Positions 17,845 through 26,159 of a stretch of DNA of 64,000 nt are shown piece by piece. The translations under genes were made by a program, and so were the position numbers. The stretch lies in NCBI GenBank assembly GCA_964501335.1, contig CAZCTC010000014.1, positions 62,001-126,000 on the forward strand. Reading direction: 5' to 3'. The notes below the pieces were generated by a model. That model saw only the letters and a program-made list of their open reading frames with translations. It ran no database searches and had not been told where the DNA came from. Every line of letters starts with the position of its first letter. Position 1 is the first letter of the stretch. Origin of the DNA: CAZCTC01 sp964501335 (lineage in GTDB: Bacteria > Chloroflexota > Anaerolineae > B4-G1 > SLSP01).

Positions 17845-19503
17845 ATGAAACACCCTACCAATCTCCATGAACAGGAAAAACTGCTGGCCATTGAACTGCG
17901 CAAACGCCAGATCCAATTTGCCCAGCGCCTGCTGCCTTTTCTCTTCTGGGTCACGCTCTTATTAAGTGCCATTATGACCGGAATCGGCCTGGTTTTTCCT
18001 TCCTATACTCAATTGCTGGCCTATGGCGGCGCGGTCGCTTTGGTAACGCTGGGCACCCGCATTTACAATTTTTTCAGTCAGATCAACAAAGAGGGCTGGG
18101 GACTGCATTTCTTCTTTACCACGCTGGTCCTCGCCATGGGCCTGTTGCCCTTTCTGATGCCCGAAATTCTCCCCGGCGCCACCATCGGCTATATTACGAT
18201 CATCCTGATGAGCAATCTGCTCCTGGGCAATAAGAACAGCCTCGCCGTTGCCGGCGCCTGCCTGATCGCCTATCTGCTGGATGCACTCCTGGCCCCGGAA
18301 CTCTCGCCTACCTGGTTCGTCCCACTTTCCCCGGACCTTTCCACTCCCATCAGCATCTTCGTCAATTCTTTCTGCCTGATCATGGCTTCTATCGTGGCGT
18401 ATCAGATTTTTTCCAGCCAGGAAAAAACCTTCTGCCAGTTTCAGCGGGCCAACTGGGAAATCGAACGCCGCATCGCTGAGGAACAAATGCAACGCGACCG
18501 CCTGCAAAACACGGTCCAGACCTATGCCGATACGGTCCGGCAGGTCGCCCAGGGCAATCTCTCCAGCCGGGTACAACTGGAAATCCTCCAGGATCTGGAC
18601 AGCAACCCCTTGACCATCTTAGGGCGCAGCTTAAACGAAATGACCACCAGCCTGCAAGCCATGGCGATGCGCATTCGCGACGCCGCGATCAATCTCCATT
18701 CCGGCGCCTCTGAAATCCTCGCCACCGCCACCGAACAGGCCGCCGGCGCAGCCAATCAATCCACCGCCATCTCCCAGGCCACCCTGACCGTCGATCAGAT
18801 CAAATACATGACCGCCCAAACTTCCACCCGCGCCCGCGAAGTAGCCAACGTGGCGCAACATACCGTAGAAGTCTCACAATCCGGCCAGCAGGCCGTCTTC
18901 GAAATCCTGAACAGCATGCAACAAATCCAGGAACGGGTCGAAGGCATTGCCGAAAACATCCTGATCCTTTCACGTTGGACACAGCAAATCGAAGAGATCA
19001 TCACCACGGTCAACGAAATCGCCACCCAATCTAACATCCTGGCCCTCAATGCTGCGGTCGAAGCGGCCCGTGCCGGTGAACAAGGGCTGGGCTTCGCCGC
19101 CGTCGCCCTCGAAGTCCGCACGCTCGCCGAACAATCCCGGCAGGCCACCGCCCAGATCCGGGCCATCCTGCTGGAAATTCAACGGGCCACCAACCAGACC
19201 GTCATGGTCACCGAAGAAGGCTCGAAATGCGTCAACGACGGCATCGAACGGGTCGCCCAGGCCCAGGATGCCATCCAACAACTGTCTACGGTCATCCAGG
19301 CTTCCGTCCAGGCCGCCGCCCAGGTCGTGGAAAGCGGCCAGCAACAGGTCTCGGGCATGGAACAGATCGTTCAGGCCATGCAACATATCAATCAAGCCAC
19401 CCTGCAAAATATGGCCAGCACCCGGCAGGCTGAAAAAATGGCCCAAACCATGGCCGAACTGGCCCGCAGCCTCACCGCCACTGTCTCGCAATACCGTCTG
19501 TAA
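17845..19503 (+). CDS. Chemoreceptor MCP 1, six-TM sensor
   Basis: Methyl-accepting chemotaxis protein of 552 residues. The N-terminal part (about 30-190) has roughly six hydrophobic helices and no extracellular loop large enough for a ligand domain. A HAMP-like coiled coil (VRQVAQGNLSSR, then LGRSLNEMTTSLQAM, about 225-275) precedes the cytoplasmic signalling bundle. The hairpin tip reads NEIATQSNILALNAAVEAARAGE (about 388-410). No C-terminal CheR-binding pentapeptide is present. It begins one base after the cheW stop with little Shine-Dalgarno, so translation is probably coupled. Signal sensing in or near the membrane is inferred. Confidence 0.92.
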   Translation: MKHPTNLHEQEKLLAIELRKRQIQFAQRLLPFLFWVTLLLSAIMTGIGLVFPSYTQLLAYGGAVALVTLGTRIYNFFSQINKEGWGLHFFFTTLVLAMGLLPFLMPEILPGATIGYITIILMSNLLLGNKNSLAVAGACLIAYLLDALLAPELSPTWFVPLSPDLSTPISIFVNSFCLIMASIVAYQIFSSQEKTFCQFQRANWEIERRIAEEQMQRDRLQNTVQTYADTVRQVAQGNLSSRVQLEILQDLDSNPLTILGRSLNEMTTSLQAMAMRIRDAAINLHSGASEILATATEQAAGAANQSTAISQATLTVDQIKYMTAQTSTRAREVANVAQHTVEVSQSGQQAVFEILNSMQQIQERVEGIAENILILSRWTQQIEEIITTVNEIATQSNILALNAAVEAARAGEQGLGFAAVALEVRTLAEQSRQATAQIRAILLEIQRATNQTVMVTEEGSKCVNDGIERVAQAQDAIQQLSTVIQASVQAAAQVVESGQQQVSGMEQIVQAMQHINQATLQNMASTRQAEKMAQTMAELARSLTATVSQYRL

Positions 19504-19547
19504 TGTAAAAAACCGGGATTATGGATAACTTTAGAGAGGAGATGCAT

Positions 19548-20720
19548 ATGGACATAAATACAGATCCCCAGGAAAAAACAAAAAACTGGCTTGCCCCCCA
19601 GGTATTCCCCCCGGTTATGTTTGTCGCCATCATCTTCCTCGGCCTGGTTCTGATCATCGGCCTGGAACTACTCGCCCACAACCGGAACGCCGCTCCCCCC
19701 GTCACAATCCCGCCCTCCCCCACACCTGCCCTCCCGGTCACTCTGACTCTGTACAATTGGACCAGCTACATGCCCCAATCCATTCTGGATGATTTCGCAG
19801 CCCAATCCGGCATCACTGTGACCTATCAAAGCTATGAAACTCAGGAAGAAGCCGTCGCCGGCCTCCTCACCGGCAAAAGCTACGATGTAGTCGTCATGGG
19901 CAACAATTTCATACCGCAACTCATCGCTGCCGATATCCTGGCTCCTATCGATTATCAAAATGTCCCTAACTTCAAAAATATCTCTCCCGAATTTCGGGAT
20001 CTGGCCTACGATCCTCAAAACCAGCATTCCATCCCTTTCAACTGGGGCACCACCGGCCTGCTGGTACGCCAGGATCTGATCACACGCCCGGTCACCTGTT
20101 GGAGCGATCTCTGGGATCCCGCCTTGAAATCAAAAATCGCCATCTGGAACATTCCCAATGCGAACATTGCCATGGCCCTGAAATCGCTCAACTATCCGGC
20201 CAACACAGAAGATTCCCACCTCCTTGATCAGGCTCAACAACGGCTCCTGGCTTTAAAAGATCAGGCAGTCCTCATCTGGCCCGGCGATGAAGCCAGTATC
20301 ATCCCCCCCCTGGCCGAAGGACGTATTGTCGCCGCTTACGGCTGGAGCTATGACGCGGTCCTGGCCCGCCAACAAAATCTCTCCATCACTTACGTTCTCC
20401 CCTGCGAAGGCACCTTCCTTTGGGGGGAAAATTTCGTCATTCCCAAATCCAGCCCGCATCAAATCCAGGCCGAACAGTTCTTGAACTTCCTGCTCCGCCC
20501 CGACATCGGCGCCCGATTGATCGCGGAGCTCGCCTACGCCACCCCCAATGAACCGGCCCAAAAACTCCTCGCCCCCGAGATCCGCAACGATCCCTTGATC
20601 TTTCCCGCCCCCAACTCCTTGAAAAATTCTGATATCCTGCTGCCGGCCAAACCGGAAACCCTGGAACTCCATCAACAAATCTGGAATAATTTTCTCAATT
20701 ACGTTCCGGAGACTCCATGA
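19548..20720 (+). CDS. Membrane-anchored PotD-like solute-binding protein
   Basis: Periplasmic-type binding protein of the spermidine/putrescine (PotD/PotF) kind, 390 residues. After a short N-tail an uncleaved-looking hydrophobic segment (about 19-42) and a Pro/Ala linker, the binding fold starts at LTLYNWTSYMPQSILDDF and continues with YDVVVMGNNF, IPFNWGTTGLLVRQD, WSDLWDPALKSKIAIW, DEASIIPPLAEGRIVAAYGW and FVIPKSS, all typical of the family. No lipobox Cys is seen. AGAGGA (19535-19540) fits the ATG at 19548, not those at 19521 or 19542. No transporter genes are next to it; its stop overlaps the start of a Cache-domain MCP, so it may present a ligand to that receptor. Polyamine specificity is inferred from family only. 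Confidence 0.85.
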   Translation: MDINTDPQEKTKNWLAPQVFPPVMFVAIIFLGLVLIIGLELLAHNRNAAPPVTIPPSPTPALPVTLTLYNWTSYMPQSILDDFAAQSGITVTYQSYETQEEAVAGLLTGKSYDVVVMGNNFIPQLIAADILAPIDYQNVPNFKNISPEFRDLAYDPQNQHSIPFNWGTTGLLVRQDLITRPVTCWSDLWDPALKSKIAIWNIPNANIAMALKSLNYPANTEDSHLLDQAQQRLLALKDQAVLIWPGDEASIIPPLAEGRIVAAYGWSYDAVLARQQNLSITYVLPCEGTFLWGENFVIPKSSPHQIQAEQFLNFLLRPDIGARLIAELAYATPNEPAQKLLAPEIRNDPLIFPAPNSLKNSDILLPAKPETLELHQQIWNNFLNYVPETP

Positions 20721-22837
20721 ATGAATCTTCAATTCCCTCAATAAAATCCAAACCCGCCCCACCGCCGGCACAGAAACCGATCAGCCTGCGCCGCCGCTTA
20801 TTGAGCGCTATGGCTCTGATGGTACTTTCGCTGCTGCTGGTCATCGGTTCCGGCATCTATCTGCTGGTCTATACGCTGGAAAATCAGGATTGGGAGAACC
20901 GGTTGAAACAAAGCTCCCAGAATGCCGCCCTTATGTTGAACAACTTCACAGCCCAAATCGAAAATACGCTTCGCCTGACCGGCGAACTGAATCCGGATTA
21001 CCTGAAAAACAACCCCGCCTACTTAAACTGGCTGGTGCTCCAACAGCCGGCTCTGCTGGAACTGGCCCGGCTGGATGCCGACGGCCAGACCATCGCCGGC
21101 GCCTATCGCGATAAAAGCCTGCTGTCTGAATTCTTTACCGTGACGCAATCCCAATGGTTCCGCGAAGCTCACGACGGCCGCCCTTATTGGGGCTCCGTAC
21201 AGATCGCCCCCAATGATCAACCCTATTTGATCGTCGCCTTCCCGGCCTCAGAACAAGGGGTCATCGCCGCCCGGGTCAACCTCTCCTTGATGTGGGAAGT
21301 CATTCGAGAAAATCGCTTCGGCGAAACCGGAACAGCCTATGTCCTTGAAACAAATGGACATCTGATCGCCCACAGCACCCCTGAACTGGCTTTACAACAT
21401 CTTACGATCTCTCTTCCCCAGGAAATAGAAAAGCTCCCGACTTTCTCGGAATGGACCGGGAAATATAACAACCTCAACCAGGTGGAAGTCCTGAGCCGCA
21501 TTGCCCCCATCCCCAACACCCCCTGGATCATTGTGACCGAAGTCGAAACCCGGGAAGTCTTTGCCAAAAGCCAACAAGTCCTCATCGGAGTCCTCTGTTT
21601 CATCCTTCTATTTCAGACTCTGATCATGTGGTCCAGTACCCGTCTGATCCGCCAGTTACTGGTGAAACCGCTCAACCTGCTGCAGGCCGGCACCCAACGG
21701 CTGGGCCAGGGAGAGCTGCACTACCGCATTGAAATTCAACAATACGATGAATTGGGGCAGGTCAGCGATGACTTCAACCAGATGGCTCGCCAGATCCAAT
21801 CCCTGATCGACCTGGAACGAGACCAACGCCGCCATCTGGAACATACCGTCAAAACCTATACGGCCTATCTGGCAGAAATTGCCGGCGGGAACCTGGCCAC
21901 GCGGCTGACCCTGAACTCCGAAATCCCCCCCGAAGAAGATCCCTTGCTGGAACTGGGGATCAGCCTCAATGCCATGGCCGCCAGCCTCCAACAGATGATC
22001 CTGCAAATCCGCGACACCGCCAACCACCTCAACAGCGCCGTCAGCGAAATCCTGGCCGCGACCACCCAACAACTTACGGGAGCAACCGAACAAACCGTCG
22101 CCATCACGCAAACCACGGCCACGGTCAATCAGGTTCGCGTCATCGCCGAAGAAGCGCTGAACAGAGCCCAGGAAGTCGCCAACGTCTCTCAACGCACCGT
22201 CGAGGTCTCCCGCACCGGGCAACAGGCCGTCCACGACACCATTCAAAGCATGACCCAGATCAAAAATCAGGTCACTGGAGTTTCCCGCCATCTCCAGATG
22301 CTCTCCCGGCACACCCAACAGATCAGCGAAATCATCGCGACGGTCAATGAAATCGCCGCGCAATCCAACATCCTGGCCCTTAACGCCGCCGTAGAAGCCG
22401 CCCGGGCCGGCGAACAGGGCCGCGGCTTTGCCGTAGTCGCGCTGGAAGTCCGCAATCTGGCCGAACAATCCCAACAGGCCACCGATCAGATTCGCAACAT
22501 CCTCTCCGAAATCCAAAAAGCCACCGGCGTTACCGTCCAGGCCATGGCCGAAGGGACCCGGGATGTGGATCGGGGCGTCCAAATGGCGGCCCAGGGCCGG
22601 CTGGCCATCGAGCAGCTCTCACAGGTCATTCAGGAATCGGCCGCCGCCGCGGCCCAAATGGTCTACGGCGGTCGCCAACAGGCCACCGGCATCGAGCAGA
22701 TCGTCCAGGCCATCCAAAATATCAACCAGGCCACGCTGCAAAGCCTCAGCAGTACCCACCAATCTGAAATCTCCGCCGCCACCCTTAACGATCTGGCCCA
22801 ACAACTCCGCGAAATGGTAGAACAATACCAGCTCTGA
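20717..22837 (+). CDS. Chemoreceptor MCP 2, Cache-type sensor
   Basis: Classical MCP of 706 residues. TM1 (about 27-50), extracytoplasmic dCache-type domain (about 55-285) with RENRFGETGTAYVLETNGHLIAH and PWIIVTEV, TM2 (about 290-312), HAMP (about 313-365; VKPLNLLQAGTQRLGQGELHYRI), a second HAMP-like module (IAGGNLATRLTL through ISLNAMAASLQQM), then the signalling bundle with tip NEIAAQSNILALNAAVEAARAGE and RGFAVVALEVRNLAEQS. Its ATG overlaps the stop of the binding protein (ATGA). The coupling suggests that receptor and binding protein work together, as binding-protein-dependent receptors do elsewhere. Confidence 0.93.
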   Translation: MNESSIPSIKSKPAPPPAQKPISLRRRLLSAMALMVLSLLLVIGSGIYLLVYTLENQDWENRLKQSSQNAALMLNNFTAQIENTLRLTGELNPDYLKNNPAYLNWLVLQQPALLELARLDADGQTIAGAYRDKSLLSEFFTVTQSQWFREAHDGRPYWGSVQIAPNDQPYLIVAFPASEQGVIAARVNLSLMWEVIRENRFGETGTAYVLETNGHLIAHSTPELALQHLTISLPQEIEKLPTFSEWTGKYNNLNQVEVLSRIAPIPNTPWIIVTEVETREVFAKSQQVLIGVLCFILLFQTLIMWSSTRLIRQLLVKPLNLLQAGTQRLGQGELHYRIEIQQYDELGQVSDDFNQMARQIQSLIDLERDQRRHLEHTVKTYTAYLAEIAGGNLATRLTLNSEIPPEEDPLLELGISLNAMAASLQQMILQIRDTANHLNSAVSEILAATTQQLTGATEQTVAITQTTATVNQVRVIAEEALNRAQEVANVSQRTVEVSRTGQQAVHDTIQSMTQIKNQVTGVSRHLQMLSRHTQQISEIIATVNEIAAQSNILALNAAVEAARAGEQGRGFAVVALEVRNLAEQSQQATDQIRNILSEIQKATGVTVQAMAEGTRDVDRGVQMAAQGRLAIEQLSQVIQESAAAAAQMVYGGRQQATGIEQIVQAIQNINQATLQSLSSTHQSEISAATLNDLAQQLREMVEQYQL

Positions 22838-22856
22838 ATTGCCAGGAAAACCAGTT

Positions 22857-24533
22857 ATGAAAAATTTGGCCTTATTATCCGTTCTTATCGAGTGGTTAAC
22901 GCTCAAATGGTCAGGGCCTGAAGAACAGGCCGCCACGGCCCGTCTCTTGAACACCATCCTGCTGATCTTGCTGGTCGCCGGTGGAATTCTCTTTCCCGTC
23001 GGGCTGACCCTCAGCCCCCATGTTTCCAGCCTGGGACTCCCCATCGGCGTCCTGATCATCTCGAATATAACGATCATGCTGTTCATCCTGCGCCGGGGCC
23101 ACCTTCAAATCGCCGGCTTCGGCATCTGTTCGATCCTTACCCTGGCCCTGACTTACACCCTATGGATCTATGGACTTCAAAGCAACGCCGTTATCACCGG
23201 TTTCTTCATCCTGATCGCTCTCGCCGCCCTGATCCTCGGCGAAAACGCCGCCCTGATCTTCGGCATCCTCTCCCTTCTGCTCGTCAGTGGATGTGGAGCC
23301 CTCATCTCTCTGAAATGGATCGAACCCGCCATCACCATGCCGTCCCAGTTCAACCTGTTGATCCTGCTCACCACCCTTTCTATGATGATGCTGCTGATGC
23401 ACTCATCCACCCGGGCTCTGACCGAAAATATCAATCGCGCCCGACGCAACGAGCAGGCTGTCCGCGAAAGCCATCAGGCTCTGGAACTGGCCCATAAGAC
23501 GCTGGAAGAACGCAACGCTTATTTAAAAAAAATCGTTCGCTACTATATCGACCACATGGCCCGGATCAGTGAAGGCTATCTCGCCACCCGCATTGAACTG
23601 GAAACCCTTGACGATCCGGAAGCTGAAATCCTGCAAAATCTGGGACAGCGGCTCAATATCCTCACCACCGATCTGGAACAGATGATTCTGCAGATCGGAT
23701 CCGCCGCCATCAACCTGAACAATACCGCCACGGAAATCCTGGCCACCACCACCAAACAAACCGAAGGCACGCAGGAGCAAGCCGGCACCCTGGCCCAAAC
23801 GGTCCTGGAAGTCGAACAGGTCAAAGCCATCGCCCGGCAGGCCTTCCTGCAGGCCCAAACCGTAACCGCCGCCTCACAACGCACTCAGGAAATATCGCGC
23901 TCCGGCCAACAGGCGGTCCAGGAAACCATCGTCAGCATGACCGGCATTCGAGAACAGGTAGAAGGAATCGCCGAAAGCCTTCGCAACCTCTCCACCCAGA
24001 CCCGCCAGGTCGGCGCCATCATCACCACCGTCAACCAGATTGCCGCCCAATCCAACCTGCTGGCCCTCAACGCCGCCATCGAAGCCGCCCGCGCCGGTGA
24101 ACACGGCCAGGGCTTCGCCGTTGTGGCCCTGGAAATCCGCGGACTGGCCGAACAATCCGGCGAAGCCACCCTGCAGGTAAAAAACCTGCTCTCCCAAATC
24201 CAACATGCCGCCCAGGCCACCGCCCAGGCCACGGAAGAAGGCATCCGCCGGGTTGACGAAGGAATGCAACTCGCCGCCCGCGGCGAACTGGCCATCACCC
24301 AGCTGACCCAGGCCATTGACGAATCCGCCCGGGCAGCCCTGGAAATGCAGGCGGGCGGGCGACAACAAACAGCCGGAATCGAACAGATCGTCCAGGCCAT
24401 GCGCAACATTGAAAAAACTACCCACCAGAATCTCTTCAGTTCTCATCAGACCCAGGAAACCGCCCTGACCCTGAACGAGCTGGCTTCCAAGCTGATTCAA
24501 GTCATTGCCAACTACCAGACAAAAGAAAATTAA
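22857..24533 (+). CDS. Chemoreceptor MCP 3, multi-TM sensor
   Basis: MCP of about 558 residues. Six or so hydrophobic helices occupy about 20-185 with only short loops, then a coiled coil (RRNEQAVRESHQALELAHKT), the HAMP-like module ISEGYLATRIELE ... LGQRLNILTTDLEQM, and the signalling bundle with tip NQIAAQSNLLALNAAIEAARAGE. The start ATG at 22857 follows AGGA; a TTG at 22839 is an in-frame alternative adding six residues. The signalling domain is closely related to those of its three neighbours while the N-terminus is not. Confidence 0.9.
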   Translation: MKNLALLSVLIEWLTLKWSGPEEQAATARLLNTILLILLVAGGILFPVGLTLSPHVSSLGLPIGVLIISNITIMLFILRRGHLQIAGFGICSILTLALTYTLWIYGLQSNAVITGFFILIALAALILGENAALIFGILSLLLVSGCGALISLKWIEPAITMPSQFNLLILLTTLSMMMLLMHSSTRALTENINRARRNEQAVRESHQALELAHKTLEERNAYLKKIVRYYIDHMARISEGYLATRIELETLDDPEAEILQNLGQRLNILTTDLEQMILQIGSAAINLNNTATEILATTTKQTEGTQEQAGTLAQTVLEVEQVKAIARQAFLQAQTVTAASQRTQEISRSGQQAVQETIVSMTGIREQVEGIAESLRNLSTQTRQVGAIITTVNQIAAQSNLLALNAAIEAARAGEHGQGFAVVALEIRGLAEQSGEATLQVKNLLSQIQHAAQATAQATEEGIRRVDEGMQLAARGELAITQLTQAIDESARAALEMQAGGRQQTAGIEQIVQAMRNIEKTTHQNLFSSHQTQETALTLNELASKLIQVIANYQTKEN

Positions 24534-24542
24534 GGAGATCCC

Positions 24543-26135
24543 ATGGCATCCTTAGAAATCACCCCCGAAGAACAAGAAAATATCGAGTCTCAAGTCCTGA
24601 AACGCCAGGCAAAAATGGCCCTGGGCATCGCCTATTACGTGGCCGGCGGTTGCGTGCTCTTCCTGCTGCTCAATGTAGCTACCTGGTTTTTCTTCCGCCA
24701 AAACATTCAAATCCTCTACTACGGCCTGCTCCACCTCGTCGGCGTCATAGGAGGAGCGACCTATCCCCTGCTCTACCGGCATGTTAAACCTTCCATCGCC
24801 ATCTATTACTTTCTCGCCTCACTCCTCATCGTCATCATTATCTCTCCCATTCTGGTGCCGCCGATCCTGTTGGTAGCCGTCGTCGCCTATGGCTGCATGA
24901 TCCTGCTTGGTACCCTGCTGCTCAATGCCCGCGGCCTGGAACGGCTGATTGCCATCTCGGTCCTGGGAATGGCCCTGGATGTCGTGTTGATCAATACCGG
25001 CCGGTTGCCCGACTTCCCCAAACTTTCCAACGAACTGACCGTTTTTCTCAATATTCTGCTCAATCCCACCGCCCTGCTCGCCGAAGCCCTGATTGTCCGC
25101 CAGATGATGTCCAATCAAGATGAAATCTTCCGCCAGCTCCTGGCCGCCAATATGGAAGTCAAACGCCGGGCCCAGGTCGAACAGGAACAGCACAACCGCC
25201 TGGTCAATGCCAGCCAGGAAATTGAACTCCGGGCGGCCGGAGAACAGGAACGTCGCAAACAACTGCAACATATCCTGGGACAGATCCGCGTCGGAGCCCA
25301 AAATCTCAATCAGGCGATCGTCGAAATCCTCTCCAATACCGCCCAACAGGCCACCGGGGCCAATGAACAGTCCTCGGCCATCGCCCAAACCTCCACCGCC
25401 GTCGACAAGGTCAAAACAATCGCCGAACAATCCTCCCGTTGGGCCCAGGAGATGGCCGGAGCCTCCCAACGCAGCGCTAAAGTCTCCCAAAACGGCAAAC
25501 AGGCCGTCCAGACGGCCATCGAAAGTATGAACCAAATCAAAGAACGGGTGGAAGGGATCGCCGAAAATATCCTGATCCTTTCCGAACAAACCCAACAGAT
25601 CGGCGAAATCATCACCACGGTCAATAAAATCGCCGCCCAATCCAATCTGCTGGCCCTCAACGCCTCCATTGAAGCCGCCCGCGCCGGCGAACACGGCAAG
25701 GGCTTTGCCGTCGTCGCCATGGAAGTGCGCAACCTGGCCGAACAATCCAAACAGGCCACCGCCCAGGTCAAAGCGATCCTCACCGAAATCCAAAAAGCCA
25801 CCAATGCCACGGTCATGGCCACCGAAGAAGGCTCTAAAAAGGTGGAAGAAGGAATTCAGCTGGTCGCCCAGGCCCAGGTCACCATCGAACAACTTTCTCA
25901 GGTGATCTCTGAATCGGTCCAAACGGCCGCCCAGGCCGCCCTGGGCGGCCAACAACAGGTAACCGGCATTGAGCAAATTGCTCTGGCCATGGAAAACATC
26001 AATCAAACCACCATGCACAACCTTTCGAGCACCCGCCAGGCCGAAAGATCCACGCAGGATCTCCATCTCCTGGCTCAAAATCTCAATGAGATGGTCGCCC
26101 AATACCAGGACACCGATCTGACTGAAGCCGCCTGA
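24543..26135 (+). CDS. Chemoreceptor MCP 4, multi-TM sensor without HAMP-like module
   Basis: MCP of 530 residues. Hydrophobic helices fill about 28-185, including a very hydrophobic stretch YFLASLLIVIIISPILVPPI. Unlike the other three MCPs it passes straight from the membrane through a charged coiled coil (RRAQVEQEQHNRLVNASQEI) into the signalling bundle, with no HAMP-like module. The tip reads NKIAAQSNLLALNASIEAARAGE. Start: ATG after AAGGAG, 9 bp behind MCP 3. A direct helical connection suggests a different way of passing signal, which is inference. Confidence 0.92.
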   Translation: MASLEITPEEQENIESQVLKRQAKMALGIAYYVAGGCVLFLLLNVATWFFFRQNIQILYYGLLHLVGVIGGATYPLLYRHVKPSIAIYYFLASLLIVIIISPILVPPILLVAVVAYGCMILLGTLLLNARGLERLIAISVLGMALDVVLINTGRLPDFPKLSNELTVFLNILLNPTALLAEALIVRQMMSNQDEIFRQLLAANMEVKRRAQVEQEQHNRLVNASQEIELRAAGEQERRKQLQHILGQIRVGAQNLNQAIVEILSNTAQQATGANEQSSAIAQTSTAVDKVKTIAEQSSRWAQEMAGASQRSAKVSQNGKQAVQTAIESMNQIKERVEGIAENILILSEQTQQIGEIITTVNKIAAQSNLLALNASIEAARAGEHGKGFAVVAMEVRNLAEQSKQATAQVKAILTEIQKATNATVMATEEGSKKVEEGIQLVAQAQVTIEQLSQVISESVQTAAQAALGGQQQVTGIEQIALAMENINQTTMHNLSSTRQAERSTQDLHLLAQNLNEMVAQYQDTDLTEAA

Positions 26136-26159
26136 TGTCGACAAAGGGAGGTTAAAGCC

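Noticed and set aside
24819..26144. 441-residue antisense frame over MCP 4, and a similar 417-residue one over cheA (26823-28076)
   Set aside because: Shadow of GC-rich codon use; Gly/Asp/Phe-rich low-complexity translation opposite clear genes.
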